From assembly GCA_914767715.1 (NCBI GenBank), contig OU612067.1:4464001-4528000 (forward strand): a stretch of 64,000 bases of DNA, written 5' to 3'. How positions within the stretch are numbered: position 1 is the stretch's first letter; every line of letters begins with the position of its first letter. This stretch comes from Membranipora membranacea. Lineage: Eukaryota > Bryozoa > Gymnolaemata > Cheilostomatida > Membraniporidae. The translations under genes and the position numbers were made by a program. The notes beneath the pieces are model-generated. The model ran no database searches, was not told the origin of the DNA, and saw only the letters and a list, made by a program, of their open reading frames with translations. Below, in pieces: positions 10,801-20,000 of this stretch.

Positions 10801-13800
10801 TAAAAGTAGAAAAATATGTTGAAAAGCTTTTTTTTTCAAGCACTATCAAGCTCATTAACAAAACGTCTTAAAATGGGCATCGTGAGCAGTAAAAATAATA
10901 TCTGTGGCTCGCAAAATAACAATTGATAATATTTGATGTTAAGTTGTGCTTCCAAGGGATCCTAGGGGTTGAGAGGGTTCTCACCATGTAGAAGATCCCG
11001 GAGCACAATCAATAATGTAAGTATAAATTAAAGCCAATATTTTGCGGTACCAATATTTAAACAGACCATTAATGACTACCCAAAGACCAAAGCATGTGAT
11101 AGACAATTACTTATGATAAAGTTGTGTCAGATTTGCTTGGTAAAAAAATTTAATGCTGATTTGGCATGAATTGTCGATCGTGGAAAAGTTCCCGTACATA
11201 AGGGAAAGTAACTCCCATTCTATGCATTATGATGTCACAGTCTCCCGGATGTGAAATTCAAGAAACAATCACTTTCGGGAGACTGTGACATCGTTATGCA
11301 GAGAATGGGAGTTGCCTTCCCTTATAGAAGGTACTTTACCACCATCATTAATTCATGCCTAGTAGAGCCCTGAAATGTTTTACCATGTTATAGTCAGGCA
11401 AATCTGACTCAACTTTATCATAAGTAAGTTACTGCCTGAATATAACATGCTTTGGTCTTTGGGTAAAATAAAGGAAGCGCCTCTTATTACCTGTACATGT
11501 TATATTACCTTGTCTATCACTTCAAGCTGTAACCATGAAATCTTCTGCTCCTTGGCAAACTGAGCAATAAAACCGAGTGATGAAAATCTTCGCCCTCCTA
11601 ACAGTTCTCTGCAGATGTCTTTCATCGGTTCGCTGTTTAGTACATCATTCTTGTGTAAAGTTGTCAAAATGGTCATGAATTGCTGAACATCGATACCATT
11701 GAACGTGCTATTGAAGTCTCCATCACCGATGAGCGCTATCTTCTTCAATTCTCCGAATGACTGAGAAAAAGACAGCGACCCAATGTGACAACCGACTGCT
11801 TCTCAACACAGATATAATATGATATATAAATGTGTTTGTATTGATCACACTTTCTGAGAAATAAAAGTGTTTATGTAGGGTGCTCTGTTAAAAGTTTTTA
11901 AATGTTTTAATATAAATGAATGTATAGAATATAATTTCTATGCCTAGTTGTTAGTGGTTGTTGGTTTAGATTTGCTTTAGCTAATTTCGGTGCTCAGAAG
12001 TTTAATAAATTACCCAATCATGTCAATCCCTTGCTTCATTCAAAAATGCCACTCGGAGCCACGTCCTCAAACTTCACAATCAATAAGTCAGTTGTTATCA
12101 TTTCAGAGGAGTAAATGTTAACTAGAGTTTAGGGTTAACAGTTTAGGGTCTAAACGTTAGCTACCACTAAGTTTTGGCTAGCTGAGGTAGTATTAGTAGT
12201 AAATATGCTGAGTAAATGATATCTAACCTTAAAACAAGGTATTTCAACCATGTGAGAGATAGTAAACTTTACCTCCCGCAAATACATTTCTCTTCCAAAG
12301 ATGCATGGAAAGAATGGAAAAGAGCAAGTGAAGATAACAAAGAAGAAGCAAGAGAACGGTACACCACCCTGAACAAGACAAGCAAGGAAAAGGTGGCCGT
12401 AGCAAAAGAAGCAGCATCAGAAGACTTAAACGACGAAATAGAGAGGAATGGACCAAAGATCATCCACCGCCTAGCTAAAACTAGACATTATATTGACAGA
12501 ATAACTTTTGTCAAGGACATTGATGGAAAGATTTTGTGTGAAGATGAGCAAATCAAGAAGAGATACATCCAGACTGGAGGGAGAGCACAATAACACCAAT
12601 ATTTAAGCAGAAAGGAGACCCTTTAGACTGCGGAAATTACCGGGGGATTAAACTGCTGAGCCACTGCCTTAAGCTACTGGAGAGGATAATTGAGCAGAGA
12701 ATCAGAGAGTTAGTCACAATCAAGGTAAACCAGTATGGATTTCAGAAGGGAAAATCAACCACAGAGCCCATGTTCTGCCTCAGAATTCTTCAGGAGAAAC
12801 ACAGAGAGTACAACAAAGCTCTTCATATGGTGTTCGTAGACCTTGAAAAAGCCTATGATACCATACCATGTGAGCTGATATGGTTTTGCTTACGAAAGCA
12901 AATGGTTCCAGAGCAGTACATCGACATCATCAAAGACATGTACGAAGACTGCAACACCAGTGTTAGGACGAACTCCGGACTGACAGACAAGATTCACATT
13001 GAAGTTGGATTACATCAAGGATCGGCACTAAGCCCGCTGCTTTTCATCATAATAATGGATGTTATAACAGAAGACATAAATGGGGACAGCCCATGCCCAT
13101 GGCCCTTTGCGATAGTGATAGAGAGACACTAGAGAGAAGGTTAGAGATCTGGAGAGAGAAGATGGAGGCAGCTAGATTGAAGATAAGCCGAAAGAAAACA
13201 GAGCATTTGCCAGCAGTTGGAGACCAAGAGAACATCAGGATGAAGAAGTATGGGAGTCAAGAAGCGGAAAGCCTGCCTAAATGTTCTCAGTTCAAGTACT
13301 TGGGCACAACAATCCACCAAGATGGAGGTTGCCGCAAGGAGATAGAGCTGAGAATATCCAAGGCTTGGAATAAGTGGAGAGAAATGACTGGTGTGCTCTG
13401 TGACAAGAAAATGCCTACTAAACTGAAAGCGCTGATGTATATAACAGCTATCAGACCAGCTCTGCTATATGGAAATGAGACATGGCCAATCACAGGATCT
13501 CTGGCGGATAAGATGTCATCCTGCGAAATGCGAAAGTTGAGATATTGTATGAGCATAAGTCTAGAGGACCACAAGAGAAATGAAGAAATAACAGCAGAGG
13601 CCGGAGTAATGCCAATTAAAGATCTGATGAGGAGAAAGAGAATGTAGTGGTATGGGCATGTTAGACGGAGAGACAGTGAGGACGACATCTGGAGAGTGTC
13701 AGAGATGACAGTCAAAGGAGTGCGACCTAGGGGTAGACCGAAACAAAGATGGTGTGACACGGTGAACTCAGACCTTAGATGGCTTGATCTAGATGGATCA

Positions 13801-14287
13801 GATGCTGAAGATCGAGTGCGATGGAGGAGTTTGGTAGAACATGGAATCAAGCAGAAACCCGCCACCCGCGCAGGACCACGGCGGTGAAAGGTGACCACAT
13901 ACATTTCTCTTCCAAGGTACATAATTTAATAATCCCATCCTACCCTATAACTTACCCTAGATCTAAACCAGTAATTGTCAGAGTTAACTACCATACCTCA
14001 ATAACTTGGTCTTCGCTCAAGTTGCTGAGATTCGAAATCCATTCGTCGATATCGGTCCTCCTTTGGGCGTTCAAACCGATCTGGAGAAAGTGACTAAAAT
14101 CAGCTTGCTTCCATACATAAGATCGTTTATTTGGATTCTGTACAGGAGGTCGATTATTTTGACTCTTTTCCCGGCTGTCACTAGTTTTAGTTTTAAATGA
14201 AGTTAATGTCTCAGCATATTGTCTATTGGTCGTTCTACAGCCTGATAATGCAACTGTTCTCAGAAGCAATCGCCCGGGACTCAGCAT
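4757..14287 (-). CDS. FASTK-domain / RAP-domain mitochondrial RNA-regulating protein
   Basis: Twelve coding exons, 613 residues: 14287-13997, 11760-11509, 10788-10624, 10173-10036, 9300-9128, 8786-8678, 8051-7925, 7544-7426, 6957-6834, 6487-6373, 5952-5829, 4861-4757. All junctions keep phase. The N-terminus (MLSPGRLLLRTVALSGCR) is basic, lacks acidic residues and looks like a mitochondrial presequence. The middle is helical repeats of the FAST_1/FAST_2 kind, for example LLNRPMLTLLRSQTAVVLQ and YLNIVWCMLRFNLKSEPVL. The C-terminus is a RAP domain (KWVAVLANS...ELAATQLKSLGYHVINV...). Animal FASTK-family proteins (FASTKD1-5/TBRG4, about 600-850 residues) control stability and processing of mitochondrial RNA. 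I cannot choose a paralogue. The gene is less certain as a family member than the exons are as exons. Confidence 0.78.
4862..5828 (-). other. FASTK-family last intron
   Basis: 967 bp. It contains the short relative (5313-5446) of the foldback element found at 11073-11466. Nothing else is evident. Confidence 0.7.
5313..5446. repeat. deleted copy of the foldback (MITE-like) element
   Basis: Starts ACTACCCAAAGACC and ends GGGTAGTCA as imperfect inverted tips. It shares AAGGGAAAGTAACTCCCATT and ATTATGATGTCA with the longer element at 11073-11466. TTAA occurs near both ends and could be the target site. Confidence 0.65.
5829..5952 (-). CDS. FASTK-family exon 11 (RAP domain)
   Basis: 124 bp. Acceptor TGTGACAG|GGTGGCAG, donor ATCAAC|GTAAGC. 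It encodes VAVLANSYLDTT and LAATQLKSLGYHVINV, the RAP-domain core pattern (hydrophobic strand, K-x-x-x-L-x-x-L-G-Y). Confidence 0.87.
6373..6487 (-). CDS. FASTK-family exon 10
   Basis: 115 bp. The acceptor TTTTTTTGTAG|AT has a strong pyrimidine tract. The donor is CTGAAGTG|GTGAGA. If unspliced, the frame would stop at once (TGG TGA). Splicing to the next exon restores KWVAVLANS, so the junction is well supported. Confidence 0.82.
6834..6957 (-). CDS. FASTK-family exon 9
   Basis: 124 bp, phase 0 to 1. Acceptor TTCTGGTACAG|GATAAA, donor ATCATAG|GTAAGT. It encodes LAESLVSCLRCDAAHI. Confidence 0.8.
7426..7544 (-). CDS. FASTK-family exon 8
   Basis: 119 bp, starting with 2 nt (acceptor CTTTAAAG|TG) and ending at GAAAAG|GTAAGA. 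It encodes LLNIATAAQLEYGIEIPTLL. Confidence 0.8.
7925..8051 (-). CDS. FASTK-family exon 7
   Basis: 127 bp, phase 0 to 1. The acceptor was chosen as TTTACTTGAAG|GCTTCC because later AGs break the frame. It encodes YLNIVWCMLRFNLKSEPVL, typical of FAST-domain helices. Confidence 0.78.
8052..8677 (-). other. FASTK-family intron holding an inverted-repeat element
   Basis: 626 bp, of which 8428-8668 is a MITE-like element. The remainder shows nothing. Confidence 0.7.
8428..8668. mobile_element. MITE-like element with ~55-bp terminal inverted repeats
   Basis: The left arm 8431-8487 (CACACTGATCA.GTGATATA then TATATCTCTGATCGATAG) is mirrored by the right arm 8614-8668 (CTATCGATCAGAGATATA then TGATCAGTGTGAGTATTA). 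A few substitutions and one indel separate the arms. The ~125-bp centre is non-coding and AT-rich. Superfamily is unknown, and a TA-containing target is possible. Confidence 0.85.
8678..8786 (-). CDS. FASTK-family exon 6
   Basis: 109 bp. One base completes the serine codon, followed by 36 codons. Acceptor GATTGTAG|TGATATG, donor CTCCAG|GTAAGG. An inverted-repeat element begins about 8 bp inside the downstream intron. Confidence 0.8.
9128..9300 (-). CDS. FASTK-family exon 5
   Basis: 173 bp, starting in phase 0 after TTTTAG|TTACTG and ending with AG before GTTAGT. It encodes paired helices including QSSILNMILSMGKMKW. Confidence 0.82.
10036..10173 (-). CDS. FASTK-family exon 4
   Basis: 46 codons, phase 0-0. 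Acceptor GTTACAG|ATTTTAC, donor CTCAGT|GTATGT. It encodes HAVMKKRNMDVISMMIYN and LTNLYYASSFLS. Confidence 0.8.
10624..10788 (-). CDS. FASTK-family exon 3
   Basis: 55 codons, phase 0-0. The acceptor is ATATTCAG|ATAGCAG and the donor GTCAAG|GTGAGC. It encodes VHTAYVYMAMDLLSQETC and further helices. Confidence 0.82.
10789..11508 (-). other. FASTK-family intron 2, mostly a foldback element
   Basis: 720 bp, more than half of it occupied by the self-complementary element 11073-11466. Confidence 0.75.
11073..11466. mobile_element. foldback (MITE-like) element, almost entirely self-complementary
   Basis: The outer arms GACTACCCAAAGACCAAAGC and GCTTTGGTCTTTGGGTA pair. Next, TTATGATAAAGTTG pairs with CAACTTTATCATAA, then GGCATGAATT with AATTCATGCC. 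The inner arms 11191-11246 and 11277-11333 pair over AGGGAAAGTAACTCCCATTC and TGTCACAGTCTCCCG. Only about 30 bp of loop remain. There is no coding capacity. A shortened relative lies at 5313-5446. Confidence 0.85.
11509..11760 (-). CDS. FASTK-family exon 2
   Basis: Acceptor TTTCTCAG|TCATTC, donor GACAAG|GTAATA, 84 codons, phase 0-0. It encodes helical segments such as FMTILTTLHKNDVL and WLQLEVIDK. Confidence 0.82.
12105..12210. repeat. dispersed repeat copy (aatgttaRctagagtttag family)
   Basis: Contains GTAAATGTTAACTAGAGTTTAG and TAGCTACCACTAAGTTTTGG. Related blocks occur on the other strand near 38930-39020 and 39750-40035. Boundaries are uncertain. Confidence 0.45.
12282..12298. repeat. 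target-site duplication, left copy
   Basis: ATACATTTCTCTTCCAA, 17 bp, identical to 13899-13915. It marks the 5' boundary of the truncated LINE. Confidence 0.9.
12575..13132 (+). pseudogene. LINE reverse-transcriptase fragment (fingers/palm)
   Basis: An open frame beginning WRESTITPIFKQKG and ending at a TAG after a frameshift. It contains the RT boxes with FVDLEKAYDTI and GLHQGSALSP. The xADD box that should follow is absent, so it cannot encode an active polymerase. Confidence 0.9.
13096..13887 (+). pseudogene. LINE RT thumb and C-terminal fragment, interrupted by TAG
   Basis: A frame resuming at LCDSDRETLERRLEIW and running to TGA at 13885-13887, with one in-frame TAG at 13645-13647 just before WYGHVRRRD. 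The C-terminal GRPKQRW..TV..DL pattern is usual for LINE ORF2 tails. Confidence 0.88.
13899..13915. repeat. target-site duplication, right copy
   Basis: ATACATTTCTCTTCCAA, identical to 12282-12298. It marks the 3' boundary of the LINE. Confidence 0.9.
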
Positions 14288-14297
14288 CGTGTAGTAC
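13997..14297 (-). CDS. FASTK-family exon 1 (start codon at 14287)
   Basis: The acceptor CATTTCAG|GTACTACACG lies 10 bp before the ATG, so an untranslated exon lies upstream. The donor is TTGAG|GTATGG. It encodes the presequence and a hydrophilic segment ending SNLSEDQVIE. Phase 0 at the end. Confidence 0.8.
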
Positions 14298-16843
14298 CTG
14301 AAATGAAACTACAATTACCATCATAATTGAAAAACCAGCTGCCACAGTATTATTCAAAGCCGTAGATTTCATCGGTCCAGTATCAGTTTGGTTCGTATAC
14401 ATTGTTGATGTACAACCCCAAACTAGCCAGGGAGATACTTCTAGATTAGACTTAACATCAGCCTAAACTATTGGAGCTGGTGCTAGAGACTAAGAAGAGG
14501 TAAATCACCACTACAAATTAGCTATATTTTGGGTATGCACCTGTTGCTGAATAGAATTATTTGGGAGCCCTGAGATTACAAAAATATAAACACTGTCCAC
14601 TTATAGGCAGGTTTAGACAGGCCTAGTCAAGTGCTAGTCAATACTAGCAACCTGTATGAGCTTAAAATAGCTGCACTTTTTATCAGTATGAACCAGTTGC
14701 AATGTGCACTAGTGAGGCTTATGTACATGTTATGTCTTTTGTTACTCCTGGCAGGGCCATGAAATAACCAGTTACTATAAAACACCTGGTATGATTAACT
14801 TCTCATATGGAATAGTATATAGATGTACCAGTCAAGACCTGTATGGTTAACAGGGAACCTATCAACAATAAACTCATAAATGGCTAAGCAAGGAGTACTC
14901 CTTGGGCTAAGCATGTAAGGGGTGATTGTGCTAAAATGCACCAGTCAACTACAGGCTACTTGAGTATTGTCCAACCAATCCAATCCAACGTAGATAGATT
15001 GCAGAAAGAGTTGTATAAAGTGGAAAAGGTATAAGATAAATCAAAATGTGCAAGTGAGCCCCAGAAACAATTTATAAATGTCCATATACTACAAGTTTCC
15101 TCCTCAGATAGTCACAGAGTCCTTTTATTTATGTGTAATAGTGGCAAATCATAATTCATGAGAGAGTTGTTTTTTCAAGTTAAATTCTTGCTTGCAAATA
15201 TTATAAGAGTGGACCAATTTTCTAAAGAAGCACATCATTACGGAGCTGAAGAATCAGAGAATAATTAGATACATGAATAAAATTTATCCACCTATTTGTT
15301 TAAATTATATACTTTCTTGCACGACTCGACTTTTTTTAAAACTGGTCACATCCCCAAAACTTCACGGTCCTACAGACTCAATCTTTAAATTCTTGTTTGC
15401 AAATATTATACCGGAATCGAAATAACTGTAAACTACTCCCCTGAGATGCTATAACGAAAATTCATGACTGGATTGCACCTATATTGTAGTTATTTCCCTC
15501 TGTTAAAAGGGAGGACAACTTCTGATGAAATTTCACCCAATTTGATCCCAGCAGCCCTCCCACTCTCCCTGGTCCCACTGCAAACACTATGCGACCCAGC
15601 GAAATTGGAGTAGAGTTTCCCATTATATAGATATGAATTGTGTGAATAACTGATTAATGCCTGCAACAGCAAATCAATCAATCCGCAGAATGAACTGTAA
15701 CAACGTAAAATAATAAAGTACCGAACTGCAAATGCTGGGAGCAGCCTCTTCATCAAATATGGCCAGTGTATGTAAACTTATTCTTAGCTCTGCTGACATG
15801 TCTCTTTTATAATAATGATAGTTTTGTGTTTTACTATGGTGACGATATATGATTCATTGCATTTGTATGTAACGTCAGATCTAATTTATACATTCAGTTG
15901 TATCACAATCGACAAATTGAAGTAATCACAAACATACAACAAATGTGTAACAAAATATGTCACTTATAGTATATAAAGAAGAATCTTTGCTAGCGAATAG
16001 AGGTTCCGCAACTGCTTGCTTGCTAATTTAAGATGTTTTCAAGGATGCAAGTGGTTATGGTACGTATTGATTCAATTGTTGGTCAGCAACTGAGTATCAT
16101 CACCTGATGGTCAGCAATTGTTGGTTATTAGCCGCACAGGATATCTTACTATCATAGACAGTAAATCTCAAGATTTTCAGAGAGTTCTAGAAGGCTGAAG
16201 GCAACAGACTGTCATCTTCGCAGCCAGGCTATATTACTCGGAGGTAGAGCTTCTGAAGTTTTGCTTGCGACAAGCCAGCAAGCCATCACCACATCACCAC
16301 GTTGGTATGTGTAGATGAAAAGAAGTATACTTTGCAATTCTTATTCTTTTAATAATATGAACTAAATGTAATGAAGCAGTCAAACTCGGAGTTTCTATAA
16401 TATATTGAAAGGTGATGCTTACCAAGTTTTACAACAAACCTGGGTAAAAATGTTCAGCAGGATGATCGTTGATAGTTCTGAGTAAGGGATTTTCCCCATA
16501 TTAATAATTAAAATTTATCTATATACATAATTCATTGATTTCACATGACTTTATACAAAAAATAGTTTTGATTCATTCTCTTGAATTGGCACAAGTTATG
16601 TAACAGTATACATACACATCATGAGTTATATAAATGAACCTATAAATGAACTGTAATATCCCAAACACCAGTTCTCTCATTGAATGAAAAAAATCTTATA
16701 GGTGAGTTTACACTAAAATCAATTCAGCATGGACACAAAATAAATACTTAAAAAAACATTGCGGTATTCAAAGAATCCTAGCTTTGCTGTTATAGTAATT
16801 TTTACCATGCTCTACTGGTTTTCACATGCGTAACACGAATAAA
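14298..16843. other. intergenic region between two minus-strand genes
   Basis: 2.5 kb between the FASTK-family 5' end and the exchange-factor 3' end. It must hold the FASTK-family promoter and untranslated exon and the 3' UTR of the upstream gene. I found no convincing TATA box. TAAATTCTTG.TTGCAAATATTATA occurs twice, at 15181-15205 and 15386-15410. An 88-codon antisense frame at 15490-15756 is unassigned. Confidence 0.6.
15181..15410. repeat. direct repeat, two copies 205 bp apart
   Basis: A 25-bp sequence beginning TAAATTCTTG and ending AAATATTATA lies at 15181-15205 and 15386-15410 with one mismatch. Confidence 0.7.
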
Positions 16844-17065
16844 TTAAGAAGTGTGGAGCCACATAGAGAGAGCATAACTCCTAGTTATAAAACATGACAT
16901 CACATGATGATACTTTATAACACCTGATGAGTATTTAATTGATTGAAGGGAGGAAATAGAGACAAGAGAAGTGAGCCTGAATGTGGATGTCAGAGACCAG
17001 AGTGAGTTTGGAGAAGGAATCATAACAGCGTCAGCACTACTCATTTCATAAACTCGGCAGTACTG
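16844..17065 (-). CDS. PLEKHG4: PLEKHG4-type last exon (tentative)
   Basis: A 73-codon open frame plus TAA after CATCGTGTAG|CAGTAC, phase 0. An alternative, better acceptor, ATTGGTTACAG|GTTTAG (exon edge 17085), would end the protein one codon later. Which is used cannot be decided here. The frame contains SSLQSIKYSSG and no known domain. Confidence 0.4.
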   Translation of the reverse strand, partial: QYCRVYEMSSADAVMIPSPNSLWSLTSTFRLTSLVSISSLQSIKYSSGVIKYHHVMSCFITRSYALSMWLHTS

Positions 17066-20000
17066 CTACACGATGAGTTCTAAACCTGTAACCAATAATA
17101 TATCACATGAGTTAAAATATGAAATAATACTTTATGCACATTTCAGAACCCGAAATAGCTATTTGATTCAGCCTGTCCTCTTGCTTTCCTATGCAACAAT
17201 GCACAGCCAAGTCACATTCAGATAATTATCTAAGCATTGCAGGCCAAACACAGCATGTTAATGAGTGAGTGAGAAGATTCAATAACTAACCTTTGATTCG
17301 TGTGCGCATTCAGGTTGTTCGAACAGAGAAAGAATAGCAGAGGCAGAAGTTGTCCTTTCTTTATTTTGTTGATTGTTGGGCGGGGTGAGGGCGGAGTTAT
17401 TTGAGAGGCTAGACACACCACTATCACTTCTAGTCATTATTTGCTGAGATTGACAATGTGAAGGTGTGGCACTTCTCACAGGCGACGCTAGAACACCTAC
17501 AAAAGTAAACAGAGATCTATTAGTCTATGTCATGCATTGTTAGAGAACAGAAAACTTGACAGTTACGAAGCGCAAGGTCAGACTGGAACTTGCAAGGATA
17601 TTAGTATTCCTCTTCACTTTCATTACAGCTATACACAGTGGAAAATATACCCCATCACGTAACTTAGTTGAGTATAGTGCATTATTGTTAGTTCCTCAGA
17701 AAATAATAGTTTTACTCAAAATGTATTTTTGGATTGTTGCACTTACCAGTAGACTTTGTCATGTGCAGAGCTGAAGTAGTAGGAGTTACATCAGTCCACA
17801 ATACTGTCTGAGCCTGAGAACTTGAGTCTGACCCTGAGCTATGTACGGAGGAGGCGCTGTGAGTGGGTCCCGATATTCGAGGTCGTGAGCATGAGCTGGA
17901 GGATTTAGATCTCTGACTAGAATTCTTTGTAGATTTTCTGTGGAATGGAGAGGAAGGTTCAGACCCGCCACACTCTGGCATAGATTTCCTCTGTGTCACT
18001 AAAATGAAAAAGGACCACCACATCAAATACATGTAATAGGTAGAAATACTTTAATTCATTAAACAATTGATCTTTTCCGAACTCCAAGCCATAGAGCAGT
18101 GCAGTGTATAGTGTTCCAAACATGACAACAAATAAACATGTGTTACAAGCCATCTTAGGACTACACAAAGTACATTACATGATTATAACATCTCGGTCCA
18201 TATCCCGCGTCCATTACAACCTCAAGCATCTACCACCCTATTATTCGACCATAGTCATTGATTGAAGTCATCACTTGGATGCCTTCAAATCCAGGCCTAG
18301 TAGAATATACATTTATGAATTGGGTCGTAAAGCCATGCATGCAGCAAAAATGCCTTGGATTATTAGCATCTCTCTCATGGAGGATACTGTAAGGTGCAGG
18401 ATAATTAAAGGCACTCTAGGCTAACCCCGACCACAGTCAGTAACTCATTATAAGCATGCTCTCCAAACATATGATGCTCAACTGAATAAAGCAAGTGATA
18501 TGGGAAATCTTGCACTTTTGTGTAACTACAAAAAAATTGACTGCAACCCACATAAAATATATCAACCCAAAACAGAAGACCAATTCAGTGAGTGATTTTC
18601 GTGTACCCTTGCATCTAACTCAACTTACCACTTATCATACAATACTTCATCTGAGGACAAAGGAAATGCATGCTGAACAACATTTACAGCCATTTTGCAT
18701 TGTATTAAAGTTGAAACACCGTTATTTTCTTGTAAATTTGAATAATATAATAGCAGCGTGTAAATTCTAGATAGCGTTGGTAGCATATTTGGCCATGCAG
18801 CTAACAATACATTGGTTTCCTGTAGTGGACACCCCAACTTCTAAAGATGATACTTTGGCATAATTGGAGCCATGCAATGGCATAGGCAAGCGTAGGTGCT
18901 GATGAAATCATATTAGATTTCAGATTTATCCTCCCTTCGGTAATGAGAGGATAAATTCTGCACAATCGCAATTGGATAAAAATGCTTGATGATAATAATA
19001 TATCTCTTTTAGTGGGTAATGTACATACCTTTATGGTTGGCCTCAGTGTTGATTGTTCTGTCGTTGATATTATCCTCACTAGGTTTGAGATCCAGACTTG
19101 GCTTATGCCCGATACCCATTGAGGACAGCTCTGTCAGACGACTTTCTCTGTTTTTGATTGCCTGATTCCAGAGAATCTTCTCAAAAGTTTGCACCCATTT
19201 GTTTTTGATATGAGCTGATGGAGCCTGCAGAGTCCAGTTCTCTCGTGATCGTTTTCGGAACCAGATTTCAAACTTATTGCCGCTTCCTCCCACGTTTTCA
19301 GTGAGGCCCAAATCAGCTGTCTGTTAACGAAAATGCATTATATATTATGAAATGATTTCAAACCAAGCAAGTTGGCTGCACCTGCATTGAGTGCATAACA
19401 GATCATTTAGTCAACACTTTATTTTACTTTCAAAAAGCAGGCATTTAATTATGCGTAAATATAAGAAGTTAAATAAACACAGCTGAAACAACTTTTATTA
19501 AAATATCCTCGCCAGTTTTGGTAGTAGTTATCGTACCTTGAGACTAGACTTGTAAGTGAATTCATCGTGACCGGCGCTCATCTTCTTATGTTTGGCAAAA
19601 ACGATTAAATCGTCGAAAAGGAAGACCTGGCGTTTGGATGCTTTACTTCGGCTCTTCTGTACGGTAAACTCGTCCTGGAGTAGAAGAGTTCCCTGCTCTT
19701 GAAGGTTAACATCGCACTCCTATAACATAACACGGAAAAACCGATAAAAGAATACTGAGGCAAGAAGATATACAGATAAAACAATTTATTATCGGTGTAA
19801 ACAAGGCTGTAAAATGATAAATAGGGCATTGTTTTTGCCAAAGTTTTCCTTCATAAAATAGTTCATTAGGTGATAAAATCAGATAATAATGGGATAGTTT
19901 ATCAAATGATCAGAGGGTCAAGAGTGTGGACTAAGTGTTAGTCACATGATATAATTTTATTGTCATCTTTATTATTGACGCAGAAAATTAACTTCCTGAG

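Larger units (their letters stand above)
12299..13898 (+). mobile_element. 5'-truncated, defective non-LTR retrotransposon (LINE)
   Basis: A remnant of a reverse-transcriptase ORF in three reading frames: a lysine-rich pre-RT region (about 12303-12570), the RT core (12575-13132) and the thumb and C-terminus (about 13096-13887). Seen motifs are PIFKQKGDPLDCGNYRGIKL, NQYGFQKGKSTTE, FVDLEKAYDTI (first catalytic Asp) and GLHQGSALSPLLF, then KYLGTTIHQDGG, RPALLYGNETW, WYGHVRRRD and RPRGRPKQRW. The copy is dead: the second catalytic aspartate box is deleted with a frameshift, another block is lost near 12572, and a TAG interrupts the frame at 13645. The ORF ends only 11 bp before the element end and there is no poly(A), which suggests an RTE-like type, though I cannot assign a clade firmly. 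No endonuclease region is present. Confidence 0.92.
11761..13996 (-). other. FASTK-family intron 1 with LINE insertion
   Basis: 2.2 kb. It holds a 1.6-kb LINE remnant in the opposite orientation (12299-13898) and a dispersed-repeat copy (12105-12210). The LINE ends 98 bp from the donor of the first coding exon. Confidence 0.8.

Noticed and set aside
13287-13922. 211-codon minus-strand open frame
   Set aside because: It is the antisense shadow of the LINE reverse-transcriptase frame.
15490-15756. 88-codon minus-strand frame in the intergenic region
   Set aside because: No splice donor in phase leads into the FASTK-family exons, and no domain is recognisable. The Arg/Gly-rich stretch is short.
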